Below, one piece after another: positions 1 through 8,499 of a stretch of DNA of 64,000 nt. The position numbers were made by a program, and so were the translations under genes. The notes below the pieces were generated by a model. The model worked only from the letters and a program-made list of their open reading frames with translations. It ran no database searches and had not been told where the DNA came from. Location of the stretch: NCBI RefSeq assembly GCF_009687865.1, contig NZ_BLAE01000049.1:1-64000 (forward strand). The letters run 5' to 3'. Source of the stretch: Acrocarpospora macrocephala (GTDB lineage: Bacteria; Actinomycetota; Actinomycetes; Streptosporangiales; Streptosporangiaceae). Each line of letters opens with the position of its first letter. Position 1 is the first letter of the stretch.

Positions 1-376
1 AATTACGTACCTCGATATGACCCGGTCCGCGCTGAGGGTCGGTCTCTCGCGTGTCGGTCTTCGGCGAGACAGGCCCGAGGGACGAAGCTCCGGGTCGGTT
101 ATCGTCCCCAGCTGTCAGCTGTGGGCAACCATAATCGCGCAATCGTGAGAGCGAACAGGCCCGGCGGTGGGCCGCTGGGGTCGGCCGTTCTTTCGGCAAC
201 AGCGGGTGCGTCGGTCGGTGGACGGCCCGGGTCGCCGCCGGCCGGGACCGGCGCCCACGCCGCATGCCCGGTCGGCGTGCGGCAGAGGGCCGGTTACGGC
301 GGCGCGGCGCGCCGCCGCTTGATCCACACAAGAACAATTCGGCAACCAATTGGGCTGCGGCTTTGTCCTGTGAGGT
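1..376. other. Stretch without a recognisable gene
   Basis: No open frame here has a convincing start, composition or recognisable protein. The stretch ends at the left inverted repeat of the IS3-type element. Nothing else was seen in it. Confidence 0.5.
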
Positions 377-417
377 TCCCCTCGTAACGTGGAGACCGAA
401 CCAGGAGAGGTTTGGTC

Positions 418-789
418 GTGGCAGCAGTCACGAGGCGGCGCTTTGATCCGGAGTTCCGGGCGGGCGCGGTGCGTATCGTCAAGGAGACCGGCAAGCCCGT
501 CGCGCAAGTGGCGCGAGATCTAGGGCTCAGCCCGTACACGTTGCACAATTGGGTGCACATGGATCGGCCCGCCCAGCAGTACAACGGCGACGGCAGCGAC
601 GGGAGCGGAGCGCTGGAGGAGTCTGAGCAGGAGGAATTGGCGCGGCTGCGGCAGGAGAAGGCCGAGCTGGTCAAGCAGCACGCCGAGGACAAGGCGGCCT
701 GGGACAAGGAACGGGCTGAGCTGGAAGATGAGCGTGATGTGCTCAAGCGTTCGGTGGTCTTGTGGGTCAAAGAGGCGATGGGCCGGTGA
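418..789 (+). CDS. IS3-family transposase OrfA
   Basis: This is the small DNA-binding subunit of an IS3-type transposase, which recognises the element ends. The first 50 or so residues form a transposase-8 type helix-turn-helix (RRRFDPEFRAGAVRIV, then VAQVARDLGLSPYTLHNWV). A charged heptad region from about residue 65 to 115 (EEELARLRQEKAELVKQ) looks like the usual leucine-zipper coiled coil. GTG at 418 is preferred over an in-frame TTG at 412 because AGGAGAGG lies at 403-410, seven bases upstream. The stop overlaps the OrfB start in the four bases GTGA (786-789), so OrfB is probably made by reinitiation and not by a programmed frameshift. Confidence 0.88.
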   Translation: MAAVTRRRFDPEFRAGAVRIVKETGKPVAQVARDLGLSPYTLHNWVHMDRPAQQYNGDGSDGSGALEESEQEELARLRQEKAELVKQHAEDKAAWDKERAELEDERDVLKRSVVLWVKEAMGR

Positions 790-1709
790 GCGTGGCGGCC
801 TTCATCAGCTCCCAGAAGACCGAGCACGGCATCGACCACATCATCTCCTGCCGGGCGTTGGGGGTGTCCCAGTCGTGGTTCTACAAGTGGAGGAACCGCA
901 TCGGCCAGGACATGCCGACCGCTCGCGAACGCCGGCGAGCCGACCTGGATGCGCAGATCACCCGCTCGTTTGAGGAATCGGGCGGCACCTACGGTTCGCC
1001 ACGGATCACCCGTGACCTGCACGAGGCGGGCTGGCGGGTGTCGGAGAACACGGTCGCGGCGCGGATGGCCGAACTCGGCCTGGTCGCTCGCGTGCGGCGC
1101 ACGCCGCGGTCGCTGACCCGCCAGGGCAGGCGGCCCGCCGCTGCGGATCTGGTGCGGCGGAAGTTCACCGCGCCCGCTCCGGACGTGCTGTGGTGCGGCG
1201 ATGTGACCATGATCGACACCGACGAGGGCAACCTGTACCTGGCCACGGTCGAGGACTTGTTCTCCCGCCGGCTGCTCGGCTACGCCATGTCGGACCACCA
1301 CGATGCCGCGCTGACCTGCGCCTCGCTGCAGATGGCGGTGGCCACCCGCGGCGGAGACGTGGACGGGGTGATCTTCCATTCGGATCGCGGGAGCGAGTAC
1401 ACCGCCGCCCGCTACCAGGACCTGTGCCGGCGCCTGGGTGTGGTCCAGTCGATGGGCCAGGTCGGCTGCGCGCTGGACAATGCAGCGGCCGAGGCGCTCA
1501 ACAGCACCCTCAAGGTCGAGTACGTCCACCGTCAGCGGTTCCGCTCCCGGGCCGAGGCTCGCCTGAAGATCGCCACGTGGATCGCGGACTTCTACAACCC
1601 CATCAGGCGGCACAGCGCCAACGACGGCTTATCGCCGATCACATTCGAAGCTCACATGATCGAGAAAAGGAAAGCCTCATCGGCCCTGCTAAGGACCGCT
1701 GTGGCATAG
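786..1709 (+). CDS. IS3-family transposase OrfB (DDE integrase)
   Basis: This is the catalytic subunit of the transposase, 307 residues. After an N-terminal HTH_21-like part (GGTYGSPRITRDL) comes the rve integrase core. The likely catalytic acids are the Asp in CGDVTMIDT, the Asp in FHSDRGSEY and the Glu in NAAAEALNSTLKVE, spaced as in a DD(35)E enzyme. The C-terminal NPIRRHSANDGLSP is typical of the family. The frame can be extended upstream to 762, but GTG at 786 overlapping the OrfA stop is the better start. No internal stop or frameshift was found. Confidence 0.9.
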   Translation: MSVAAFISSQKTEHGIDHIISCRALGVSQSWFYKWRNRIGQDMPTARERRRADLDAQITRSFEESGGTYGSPRITRDLHEAGWRVSENTVAARMAELGLVARVRRTPRSLTRQGRRPAAADLVRRKFTAPAPDVLWCGDVTMIDTDEGNLYLATVEDLFSRRLLGYAMSDHHDAALTCASLQMAVATRGGDVDGVIFHSDRGSEYTAARYQDLCRRLGVVQSMGQVGCALDNAAAEALNSTLKVEYVHRQRFRSRAEARLKIATWIADFYNPIRRHSANDGLSPITFEAHMIEKRKASSALLRTAVA

Positions 1710-2028
1710 GACCGTCTCCACGGTTTCAGGGGATTGACGATGCCATAGCCATGCTGACCATGCCAAGCATCCCTGCCTGCCGTGCTTTCCATTGCCACTG
1801 TCACCTGACGCCGCCGTCGGCCAATTCAGCCGACGAACTGAGAGCACCCGCTGACTCGCCCTGCACGCGAATTCAGACAGCTCAGCACATTCGATACCAT
1901 TCCCACATTATGGGCTATGGCTTCTGTAGAGTACGACATCGGCAATATGATCACCTGTTCACTACCGGGCAGGCATCGGCAGATACGCGCCGCAAGGGCG
2001 AGGCGATGCCCTGACGAGGAGTTACGCC

Positions 2029-3033
2029 ATGCGGGTGAGTGAATTCAGCACTGATGGCCTGCCAGCCCATGACCGCCTCCCCGGCTGGATTGAGAGCGTG
2101 GAAAGATCGCTGACACCCTCCCGGGTGCAGAGTGAGCAGAACGACTTCCGCGGCTGGGTGCGGACGGTGGAGCTAGACAATGTGCAGGTCTCCACCATGG
2201 CCTACCCTCCTCTGATCGTCCGCAGGTCCGCGCAGCACATCCGGCGCAGCGACCCCGAGGCGTACCAGGTCAACCTCATCCTCAGCGGGCAGGGGTGGAC
2301 CGCCCAGGCAGGCCGTGAAGCAGTGATCAGTGCCGGGGAGTTCGTCCTGTTCGACACGTCCCGCACGTTCGAGGGTCGGCGGATATGCGCCCCCGACACC
2401 GCCTGCGGCATCGTCGTCGAGATTCCCCGTGCGCTGTTACCGCTGCCGCCGACTATGGTCAGCCTGCTCGTCGGAGCCTCCTTCTCTGGGCGCCAGGGTA
2501 TCGGCGCGATGTTCCGCCGCTGGCTGACGAACCTCGACAGGCATGCCACCGAGTTCACCGCAGCGGACGAGCCGTCCTTGAGCTCGATCACCGTCGAGTT
2601 ACTGGTGGCCGTGCTGTCCCACCAACTCGACGATGCCGGCGCCACATCGCCGGAGTCACATCGGCGTGTGCTGCGAGTGCGGGTCCGCGACTACGTCGAG
2701 CAGCGGCTCAGCGACCCGAACCTGTCCCCGACCGCCATCGCCGCCGCCCACCAGATCTCCCTGCGCCACCTCTACCAGATCTTCGACGACGAAGATGTGA
2801 CGCTGTCGGCCTGGATACGCCGGCAACGCCTGGAGAACTGCCGCCGCGACCTGGCCGACCCCCGGCTCGCCTCGCGCCCTGTCCACGCAATCGCAAGCCG
2901 GTGGGGCTTCACTGACGCAGCCCACTTCAGCCGTGCGTTCCGCAACGCATACGACATGCCACCCAGCGTCTACCGGAGGCTCACCCTCACCGACCAGCCC
3001 ATGCAGAGATCGACAAGTACTGTGCACAAATAG
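2029..3033 (+). CDS. AraC-family transcriptional regulator
   Basis: A 334-residue regulator. The N-terminal part (about 1-200) resembles the AraC_binding_2 cupin-like sensing domain. The C-terminal 100 residues hold the AraC double helix-turn-helix: LSPTAIAAAHQISLRHLYQIF for the first and SRWGFTDAAHFSRAFRNAYDMPPSVYR for the second. ATG at 2029 has a GAGGAG ribosome site about eight bases upstream (2016-2021). The gene stands alone between the IS3 element and the LuxR-type gene. The ligand and target genes cannot be read from the sequence. Members of this class (feuR/ActR-like) commonly act as activators. Confidence 0.88.
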   Translation: MRVSEFSTDGLPAHDRLPGWIESVERSLTPSRVQSEQNDFRGWVRTVELDNVQVSTMAYPPLIVRRSAQHIRRSDPEAYQVNLILSGQGWTAQAGREAVISAGEFVLFDTSRTFEGRRICAPDTACGIVVEIPRALLPLPPTMVSLLVGASFSGRQGIGAMFRRWLTNLDRHATEFTAADEPSLSSITVELLVAVLSHQLDDAGATSPESHRRVLRVRVRDYVEQRLSDPNLSPTAIAAAHQISLRHLYQIFDDEDVTLSAWIRRQRLENCRRDLADPRLASRPVHAIASRWGFTDAAHFSRAFRNAYDMPPSVYRRLTLTDQPMQRSTSTVHK

Positions 3034-3215
3034 CCAACGACTTCCGAAACAGTGTTCTTGCATCCTCAATGTGCGACTGACCAACACGCTTACGCTCGGT
3101 CGGACACATCGCATCGGTAGCCGGGGAACGTATCTACCAACGGGGAGCCTGACATGCATGTGCTTGTCTCAGCGTGCGTTCCACCGCTTCACATGCCGTC
3201 CACAACGGGACAGGC

Positions 3216-3842
3216 ATGCGCATCGTAGTGATCGAGAGGGACCCCCTGGCACGCGGCGGCATCACGGCGATCCTCCGCCACGAGGAAGGCATCAAATCCA
3301 TCGTGGAGGTTTCCGCCTATCACGATCTCCGCAGAGAGCCTTCCCTATCCGAGACCTCGGTCTGCATCATGGGTGTGGATCGCGTAACCGACGAGACGGT
3401 GACACTGGTCAGTCAGTTGCGCCATCACCTGACAGGGTCGGAACGGCCTATCCCTGTGATCGTGCTCACCCCCGACTGGTCCCCGCTCGACATCATGCTG
3501 ATCAAAGCGGACGCTTATCCAATTCGACGAGATCACATCGGTCCCATGCAGCTTGTCGGGCTTATCAGGGTCATCAGCATGGGCTACCGACCGCTGTACA
3601 AAGCCCTGGTGCAGGGCCTGACGGACAGGTTCGCTCCCGTGAGCGGCGAGATCCGCCAAATCCTGACAAAACGAGAGTACGAAGTACTAACTCTAATCGC
3701 CCGCGGGAAGGTGAACGGTGAGATCGCCACCGAACTCGGAGTGGCGATCTCCACCGTCAAGACCCACGTGATGAAGATTCTTCGCAAGCTGGGCGCCCGG
3801 AACAGAGCCCAAGCCGTGATGGCCGCCGGCCTCAGCGATTAG
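3216..3842 (+). CDS. LuxR/NarL-type response regulator with a degenerate receiver
   Basis: A 208-residue protein. The C-terminal 60 residues are a LuxR HTH (LTKREYEVLTLIARGKVNGE, then STVKTHVMKILRKLGARNRAQAV). The N-terminal part follows the receiver fold (MRIVVIERDPLARGGITAIL), but the phosphorylation region is weak: the acidic pair is ERD, the expected Asp region reads IMGVDRVTDE, and the usual Lys near residue 105 falls in PIRRDH. It may work without phosphorylation (inference). ATG at 3216 starts the receiver properly; an in-frame ATG at 3174 would add 14 unlikely residues. No histidine kinase gene is adjacent. Confidence 0.75.
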   Translation: MRIVVIERDPLARGGITAILRHEEGIKSIVEVSAYHDLRREPSLSETSVCIMGVDRVTDETVTLVSQLRHHLTGSERPIPVIVLTPDWSPLDIMLIKADAYPIRRDHIGPMQLVGLIRVISMGYRPLYKALVQGLTDRFAPVSGEIRQILTKREYEVLTLIARGKVNGEIATELGVAISTVKTHVMKILRKLGARNRAQAVMAAGLSD

Positions 3843-3866
3843 CCTGGCCAGGCAGCCATCCTCGGC

Positions 3867-4202
3867 TCAACTGGGCGGCGGCGAAACGGGGGTTGACCCG
3901 ACTCGCCAGGTCTCCCCGTTGCACGCGCGTCGCCCATAGGCATAATGCTTGCCCCGCGCCGAGACGGCCCTAAGATCATCCGCCGGTGGCGAGGTAGCGG
4001 TGCACACCTCGCTGGACAAGGAGATCTGCTTACTGCGGCCCGGCGGCAGGGTCGCGTACTCCATTCCGTTCCAAGTGACGACGACAGTCTCCGTTGTGTC
4101 GTTGGTGACGATGAACAGCGCGTCCCGGCCGATCTGGCAGGCTGACAGGAAGAATGCCAGGCCTGCGGTCAACAGGGCGGTCCTCCGGCCGGGACGGTTC
4201 AT
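3867..4202 (-). CDS. Small lipoprotein of unknown function
   Basis: A 111-residue protein with a lipoprotein signal: a basic start (MNRPGRRT), a hydrophobic run and the lipobox LSAC near residue 22, so it should be anchored outside the membrane. The rest (FIVTNDTTETVVVTWNGMEY, then LPPGRSKQISL) looks like a small beta-rich domain with a few cysteines. GAGAGG lies about eight bases upstream of the ATG. I do not recognise the family. It lies just downstream, on the same strand, of the disrupted gene at 4256-4849, with which it may once have formed an operon. Confidence 0.65.
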   Translation of the reverse strand: MNRPGRRTALLTAGLAFFLSACQIGRDALFIVTNDTTETVVVTWNGMEYATLPPGRSKQISLSSEVCTATSPPADDLRAVSARGKHYAYGRRACNGETWRVGSTPVSPPPS

Positions 4203-4255
4203 CGCTACTGCCTCTCGGAATGGTGTTCAGGGCACTTTCGTCGAGAAGAACGCGG

Positions 4256-4849
4256 TCACCGGCACATCGATAAAACGGGGGTACTGGTCGTCGGGCCGGA
4301 TTCGTCCGGGCGGATCCAGCGGACAGGGGTGTCCGCTGGCTTGCCTCCGGCGACCGGCCACGTGACGAGCACAAAGCGAAACTCCGCCGGCGGAAGGGAC
4401 TTCTCCTCGACCTCCAAGGTCAGGGAGACTCTGCTCTGGCCAGTGGCCGCGGGCACGAACTCGAGATAGCTCGCGCCGCCCGGGTTGACCTCGAACCAGC
4501 CGTTCTCCGATCCGCCCACCCTTGAATTCGGCAAGGACGCCAACGGAAAGACCCTGGCCAAGGCGGATTTCCAGCAGCTCGGCAACGGCTTCGGCGGCCA
4601 TCAGTGGTTCGCCTACACGCGCAAGGTGCCGGAGTTGGTCCACCCGCTGTTGTCGCAGCCGCCCGGATGGCCGGCGCGGAGCTGGGCACGTCGTCGACGA
4701 TGAGCGCGCGACGGCAGTCCCGGGGTCTTGCAGGGGTACCAGAAGTCCTGCGGCTCTTCGCGTTCCGTGAAGGCCCAGACCTGGTCGGAGTAACGGATGG
4801 TGCCCTCGCTGCCATCGCATCCCCTGAACTCAGGTGTTGCGACGATCAC
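4256..4849 (-). pseudogene. Disrupted gene; fragments in opposite orientations
   Basis: Two minus-strand pieces have coding-like codon use: an N-terminal piece from about 4849 down to 4720 (PEFRGCDGSEGTIRYSDQVW) and a C-terminal piece from about 4530 to 4256 (NGWFEVNPGGASYLEFVPAA). They share one frame but are separated by stops at 4613-4615 and just beyond. Between them, about 4515-4700, the plus strand has the better coding composition (KDANGKTLAKADFQQLG). This could be a gene broken by an internal inversion or by insertion of a foreign fragment. The protein family is not recognised, and the exact boundaries are uncertain. Confidence 0.4.
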
Positions 4850-4920
4850 TAGAAAGGAAGAAACTCAGGTCAAGGGCCTTATTGCCCCGGACCTACGCTG
4901 GCCGGGGAACTCTGTCTAGA

Positions 4921-5124
4921 TCACTGCTCCGTATGCGTCCGGCCCGGAGGCTCGCTGTACAGGTCGATGCACCATTCTTGGGTGTAACCACCTTCCGGTG
5001 CAGGCACAAACGCATTCTTGAGCTCGACGCCCAGCCCGATGACCCCTGCAGCTTTGACCAATTCGACAAACTGGCTGCGATCACTGCCGACAATACGCTT
5101 CACGTGTTGCGGAGAGCTGGACAC
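4921..5124 (-). CDS. Small protein of unknown function
   Basis: A 67-residue soluble protein. The GTG start at 5124 follows AGGAGG by only three bases; a second GTG seven codons downstream would give a more usual spacing. The sequence (KRIVGSDRSQFVELVKAAGV, then GLGVELKNAFVPAPEGGY) looks like a compact alpha/beta domain. No family is recognised. It is on the same strand as, and downstream of, the ABC transporter genes but is separated from them by about 60 bases. Confidence 0.5.
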   Translation of the reverse strand: MSSSPQHVKRIVGSDRSQFVELVKAAGVIGLGVELKNAFVPAPEGGYTQEWCIDLYSEPPGRTHTEQ

Positions 5125-5184
5125 GATCCTCCTAGAATGCAGTACCGATCGGGGTGGAATGTATACCACAGTGTAACATGGGTA

Positions 5185-5865
5185 TCAATCTCTGCGCATC
5201 GCGATAAGGCGGGGAAATCGAGAGAAACGACTCCCTCGCCATGCGCTCGATCGACCAATCATGATCACTCCGGCGGCGACCACCAAAGCGGTGACGAACC
5301 ACGACCATGACGAGTCGGCCGGATGCCTGGCGATCGCCCACAGAGGAATCTGCCCGTCCGAGTCCGCGCGTCCTGATTCATACAGCGGAACCAGCAGAAG
5401 GATCGGCAACACCCAGCCCAGTGATCGGCCGACCAATGCCGCCGACGTGAAACCCACACCGGACCAGAAGACAATATTGCGAACGACCAGCGGGGCTAGC
5501 CCGAGCGTGCCCCCAAGCGCCAGACTGCCGACCGCAAGAAGCAACGTCAAAACCAGAGCGAGTGTGATCACATAAAAATCAAGCCGGGCGATACTGAGTG
5601 ACGCGGTGTTCTCGAACGAATGCATCGAACTGCGAATCATGGAGGCGACGATGCAGGCGTATGGCACCGGCATTAAGATCGCGAGAGGTAAAGTCTCATT
5701 ACCTCCCGGCAGAAGTAACGTATTCTGCCCCCAGATCACACAGGTGGCACTGACCAGAAGCATCGCCATGACATGGAATCCGACATGGCGGCTCCTGCAT
5801 ACGAGCGCGACGATGCCGACACCTTCAGTACGAGGCTCTGCACCTCGCTGAAGCCGATCAAGCAT
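5185..5865 (-). CDS. Membrane protein, probable ABC transporter permease subunit
   Basis: A 226-residue polytopic protein with about six hydrophobic segments (for example VMAMLLVSATCVIW, VITLALVLTLLLAVGSLAL and FVTALVVAAGVIMIG). It is the third gene of an operon with the permease (5858-7099) and the ATPase (7096-7854). Its ATG overlaps the permease stop by eight bases and has GGAGG four bases upstream, which implies coupled translation. It most likely forms part of the membrane channel of the transporter. No conserved enzyme motif is visible, and the substrate is unknown. Confidence 0.65.
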   Translation of the reverse strand: MLDRLQRGAEPRTEGVGIVALVCRSRHVGFHVMAMLLVSATCVIWGQNTLLLPGGNETLPLAILMPVPYACIVASMIRSSMHSFENTASLSIARLDFYVITLALVLTLLLAVGSLALGGTLGLAPLVVRNIVFWSGVGFTSAALVGRSLGWVLPILLLVPLYESGRADSDGQIPLWAIARHPADSSWSWFVTALVVAAGVIMIGRSSAWRGSRFSRFPRLIAMRRD

Positions 5866-7099
5866 TGCACCTCCCCATCACAGCGATCTGCTTCCTCGCC
5901 CACTCTTCCTGCGCCGCCTGCGGCAGGCCGAGAGTCTGGCGCACCTCGTTTCTGCCCGCTTCGGTGAGAGAGACCGAATCCCATTCCTGGTCTTGCATTC
6001 TGCCGAGCGCGGCCGAGCTCAGCCACGTGTCGAGCTTCGCTCTGGCCTGCATTCTAGGGCGTCCGTGTGCTTCGGTCTCCGAAGGACCGCAATCGGCCAT
6101 TATCTGCCAGGTGAGCTGAAAGATTAACAACGATCTGTAGGACTCGTAAGTGGCGCCCGCGACAACCGGGATCTGAAGGACCGAGCCACCGTTCTCTGCC
6201 ACCAGCCCCTCGTCGGCGACAACCTGCGGGAATCTGATCACACGCTGGGTAAGGCCGATGACATTCTTGGTGGCGTTGGTCGCCTCCGTGAGCCGGGCGG
6301 CGTTCTCTGGCCACAGGCACACGTCGGTCGCCGCTACCCGTTGACAAGCAGAAGCCAAAACCGGCTGCCTGGGCTGCTGAATCGGACCGGCCACCAGCAG
6401 GAACAACACCGAGACTGCCACCGCGACGCAGGCCGATATGCGCCCGCCGTACGAACGGCGCGGTGAACTCACTGGCCCGAAGGCCAACGCGAGCGCGACA
6501 CAGGCCCCCGCGAGCAGTAGGCGAGCGGCCAGAGCCGCCGGACTCACTGCTTTGTTCGCCTCGCCGAAAAATGGCACCAAAATAGAGACGATAAACAAAG
6601 GGAAGAACGATGCGAATCCAGCCAATGGCGCGGCCAGGCGATTGGAAATCGCGCTGCCGATCGAGTGTCCCAATCCGACGACAGTGACAACCGCGGCGAT
6701 GCCAAGCAGCATGTAAGAGAGCCAGAGTCCGCCAGGAGCGGCCTTGTCATGGACGATCAGATAGCTCGCCAAAGCCGCGACCGCCAGTGGAATCAAGGCG
6801 TAACCAAGGCTTACCGACAAATGGACGATCGTGATCTGCCAGCCCGGGCGCGTCGACGTCTGCACCAGCTGTGATGCCGAGGCCCGGTGGATGCGCTGGG
6901 CCGACCATGCGGCGACTGCGGCGATCGCCACTGCCGGGAGTTGCGTCGCGGCGGCGATGACCCTGACGCTGGCTTCGGGCCAGACGTTCTGCCATGACTC
7001 GACTTCACGAAAAAGTATGACCAGACTCAGTAGGCTCGCAGGGACGACGAGCCACAAGAACGGAGAGCGGCGAATTTCGATCAGAAGGATTCTCGTCAT
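5858..7099 (-). CDS. ABC transporter membrane subunit with a large soluble C-terminal part
   Basis: A 413-residue protein. Roughly the first 245 residues carry about six or seven membrane segments in the style of ABC-2 exporters. The remaining part (from about QPVLASACQRVAATDVCLW) is hydrophilic, carries several cysteines and probably lies outside the cytoplasm. The start overlaps the ATPase stop in ATGA (7096-7099) and the stop overlaps the next membrane gene, so the three are one translational unit. Two small secreted proteins are encoded immediately upstream on the same strand and may be linked to the transporter's job (inference). Confidence 0.72.
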   Translation of the reverse strand: MTRILLIEIRRSPFLWLVVPASLLSLVILFREVESWQNVWPEASVRVIAAATQLPAVAIAAVAAWSAQRIHRASASQLVQTSTRPGWQITIVHLSVSLGYALIPLAVAALASYLIVHDKAAPGGLWLSYMLLGIAAVVTVVGLGHSIGSAISNRLAAPLAGFASFFPLFIVSILVPFFGEANKAVSPAALAARLLLAGACVALALAFGPVSSPRRSYGGRISACVAVAVSVLFLLVAGPIQQPRQPVLASACQRVAATDVCLWPENAARLTEATNATKNVIGLTQRVIRFPQVVADEGLVAENGGSVLQIPVVAGATYESYRSLLIFQLTWQIMADCGPSETEAHGRPRMQARAKLDTWLSSAALGRMQDQEWDSVSLTEAGRNEVRQTLGLPQAAQEEWARKQIAVMGRCNA

Positions 7100-7854
7100 A
7101 TGCCGGCCTTGTCTCGATGCAGTGCCGCCGTATATCCCCGCTCAAGCTCTGTATCTCCCCTGGCCCCCTCTGACGACAGATCACGCAATTCTCGAGGGCT
7201 CCCGGTGAAGACCGGTTCGCCATCGGCAATAATCAGCAAGTTGTCGCAGACGGCTGCGACGTCTTCCACCAGATGGGTGCTGAGCACCACAGTGGCCCGA
7301 CCCGAAACTTTCCTGATCAGGTCGCGGAACGCCAGACGCTGCTCAGGATCGAGCCCCACCGTCGGCTCGTCCAGCAGGACCAGGCGGGTACCGCCGAGTA
7401 TGGCCTGAGCGATTCCCGCGCGACGGAGCATTCCGCCTGAAAGATTCTTCATTTTGGTTTTAGCCTGAGCGCCGAGGTCGACGGCCATGATAGCCTCCGT
7501 GACCACTTCACGAGTCAGAGCGGACGGAATACGCCTGAGCCACGCGCAGTAGCTGATGAACTCGTGGACCGTGAAGTTGGGGTGGTAGCCGAACTCCTGG
7601 GGAAGATAGCCGAGGTGGCGGCGGACTTCGCGCGCATCACGATCGTTCTTCACCGTCCTGTCCAGCAGGACAATTTCCCCTGAACGGGGCGCGATGGCCG
7701 TCGCCAGGGTTCGTAGAAGCGTGGTCTTCCCTGCGCCGTTCGGCCCCAGGAGACCGAAGACCCCGTGCGGTATGTCCAGGGTGAGGTTCTTGATGATGGG
7801 AGTCTCGCCGTATCCTTGTGTGAGATTTATCGTGCGCACTGCGGTCGTCGGCAT
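7096..7854 (-). CDS. ABC transporter ATP-binding protein
   Basis: A 252-residue nucleotide-binding subunit with the Walker A motif GPNGAGKTTLL (about residue 35), the Q-loop region YLPQEFGYHPNF, the signature LSGGMLRRAGIAQ, the Walker B motif LVLLDEPTVGLD and the switch histidine in STHLVEDV. The closest general type is the ABC-2/CcmA-like exporter ATPase. It is the first gene of the three-gene operon, and its ATG at 7854 follows GGAG by five bases. It powers the two membrane proteins encoded downstream. Confidence 0.9.
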   Translation of the reverse strand: MPTTAVRTINLTQGYGETPIIKNLTLDIPHGVFGLLGPNGAGKTTLLRTLATAIAPRSGEIVLLDRTVKNDRDAREVRRHLGYLPQEFGYHPNFTVHEFISYCAWLRRIPSALTREVVTEAIMAVDLGAQAKTKMKNLSGGMLRRAGIAQAILGGTRLVLLDEPTVGLDPEQRLAFRDLIRKVSGRATVVLSTHLVEDVAAVCDNLLIIADGEPVFTGSPRELRDLSSEGARGDTELERGYTAALHRDKAGI

Positions 7855-7870
7855 GTTCGCTCCATTTGAA

Positions 7871-7899
7871 GGGCGGCCGACTCATGAGATCGACCGCCC
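7871..7899 (-). terminator. Hairpin between the secreted-protein gene and the ABC operon
   Basis: Ten-base arms (7871-7880 and 7890-7899) pair with one G-U wobble around a nine-base loop. It lies about 57 bases past the stop of the 7956-8312 gene and just upstream of the ATPase start. The tail is only weakly T-rich, so it is a probable terminator or attenuator between the two units. Confidence 0.55.
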
Positions 7900-7955
7900 G
7901 GCTCTGTTATTGGCGATTTTTCAGGTTGTCCGAATCTATCTCAGACGGATGGCGG

Positions 7956-8312
7956 TCAGTCACCGAATACGAAGTCCCAGCCGATGAGTGTATTGCTGCA
8001 GGTGTGGGTCAGGGCCCAGGTCGCGTACTTGTATTCAGTCCAGATGTCGACCTGCCAGTCACAGTCCCAGACTCCGCGGGAGTAGTTGGTGTCAGCGGGT
8101 CCGCTCCTGATACACCCGAGGGCGGCCGCTCTGGTCGTCGGGATTACTCGCTTGCCGTCGCAGTTCCAGCTTGCGAGGGCAGCGCTCGGCGCCGCCGGGT
8201 TGGATTCGGTGACTACCGCCGGCCCCGGGTTCGCGAATGCCGGGGTGGCTCCAACCGTTGTGGTCGCCATCGCACAAAGTGCTGCGGCGGCAGCGACACG
8301 GTACAGTCGCAT
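7956..8312 (-). CDS. Small secreted Cys/Trp-rich protein, copy 1
   Basis: A 118-residue precursor. The Sec signal (MRLYRVAAAAALCAMATTTV) probably ends after TPAFA near residue 28. The mature domain has four cysteines and many aromatics: SWNCDGKRVIP, then AALGCIRSG, then SRGVWDCDWQVDIWT, and ends LIGWDFVFGD. ATG at 8312 is chosen over the upstream frame opening because GAGGAG lies ten bases upstream and the signal peptide begins there. A paralogue, now frameshifted, lies at 8500-8849 with the same leader layout. The cysteines probably form disulphides outside the cell. The function is unknown; it precedes an ABC exporter-like operon. Confidence 0.78.
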   Translation of the reverse strand: MRLYRVAAAAALCAMATTTVGATPAFANPGPAVVTESNPAAPSAALASWNCDGKRVIPTTRAAALGCIRSGPADTNYSRGVWDCDWQVDIWTEYKYATWALTHTCSNTLIGWDFVFGD

Positions 8313-8341
8313 TTGATATAATCTCCTCGCATCGTTGATGC

Positions 8342-8379
8342 CCACGGACGGGGGTTCTTTGCCAAGGCCCCGTCCGTGG
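8342..8379 (-). ncRNA. 5' leader hairpin of secreted-protein copy 1
   Basis: A perfect 12-base-pair stem (8342-8353 with 8368-8379) closes a 14-base loop that reads CCTTGGCAAAGAAC in the transcript direction. It is 30 bases upstream of the ATG at 8312. The paralogous gene has an equivalent hairpin at 8884-8911 with nearly the same loop but different stem bases, and both are followed by TCAACGATGC before the ribosome site. Conserved loop plus changed but paired stem suggests a functional RNA structure or an operator. Confidence 0.65.
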
Positions 8380-8431
8380 AGATTCTCAGGGGACGCCCGA
8401 ATCTGTCCGGCTGCATTGCGGGCGTGAAAAT

Positions 8432-8466
8432 ATGACCCCAGATGATCGGATGACCTTCGGGGTCAT
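8432..8466 (-). terminator. Intrinsic terminator after secreted-protein copy 2
   Basis: Arms ATGACCCC and GGGGTCAT (8432-8439 and 8459-8466) pair perfectly. On the minus strand the stem is followed by ATTTTC. It lies 34 bases downstream of the end of the copy-2 frame and fits a terminator for that transcript. Confidence 0.6.
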
Positions 8467-8499
8467 GAGAAGCCGTTTTTCTGGCGGGCTACTTGTTGC

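Larger units (their letters stand above)
375..1735 (+). mobile_element. IS3-family insertion sequence, apparently intact
   Basis: The two transposase frames are bracketed by imperfect inverted repeats. The left copy has TCCCCT at 377-382 and GTGGAGAC at 389-396. The right copy has GTCTCCAC at 1714-1721 and AGGGGA at 1728-1733. Both copies have the same 6-base gap between the two blocks. The outer ends are approximate because the repeat decays beyond TCCCCT, and I could not identify a target-site duplication. Both reading frames are open and carry the expected motifs, so the element may still be active. Confidence 0.8.

Noticed and set aside
412-1709. Programmed frameshift between the IS3 transposase frames
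   Set aside because: There is no slippery run at the junction, and the second frame has its own GTG overlapping the first stop in GTGA, so reinitiation explains expression.
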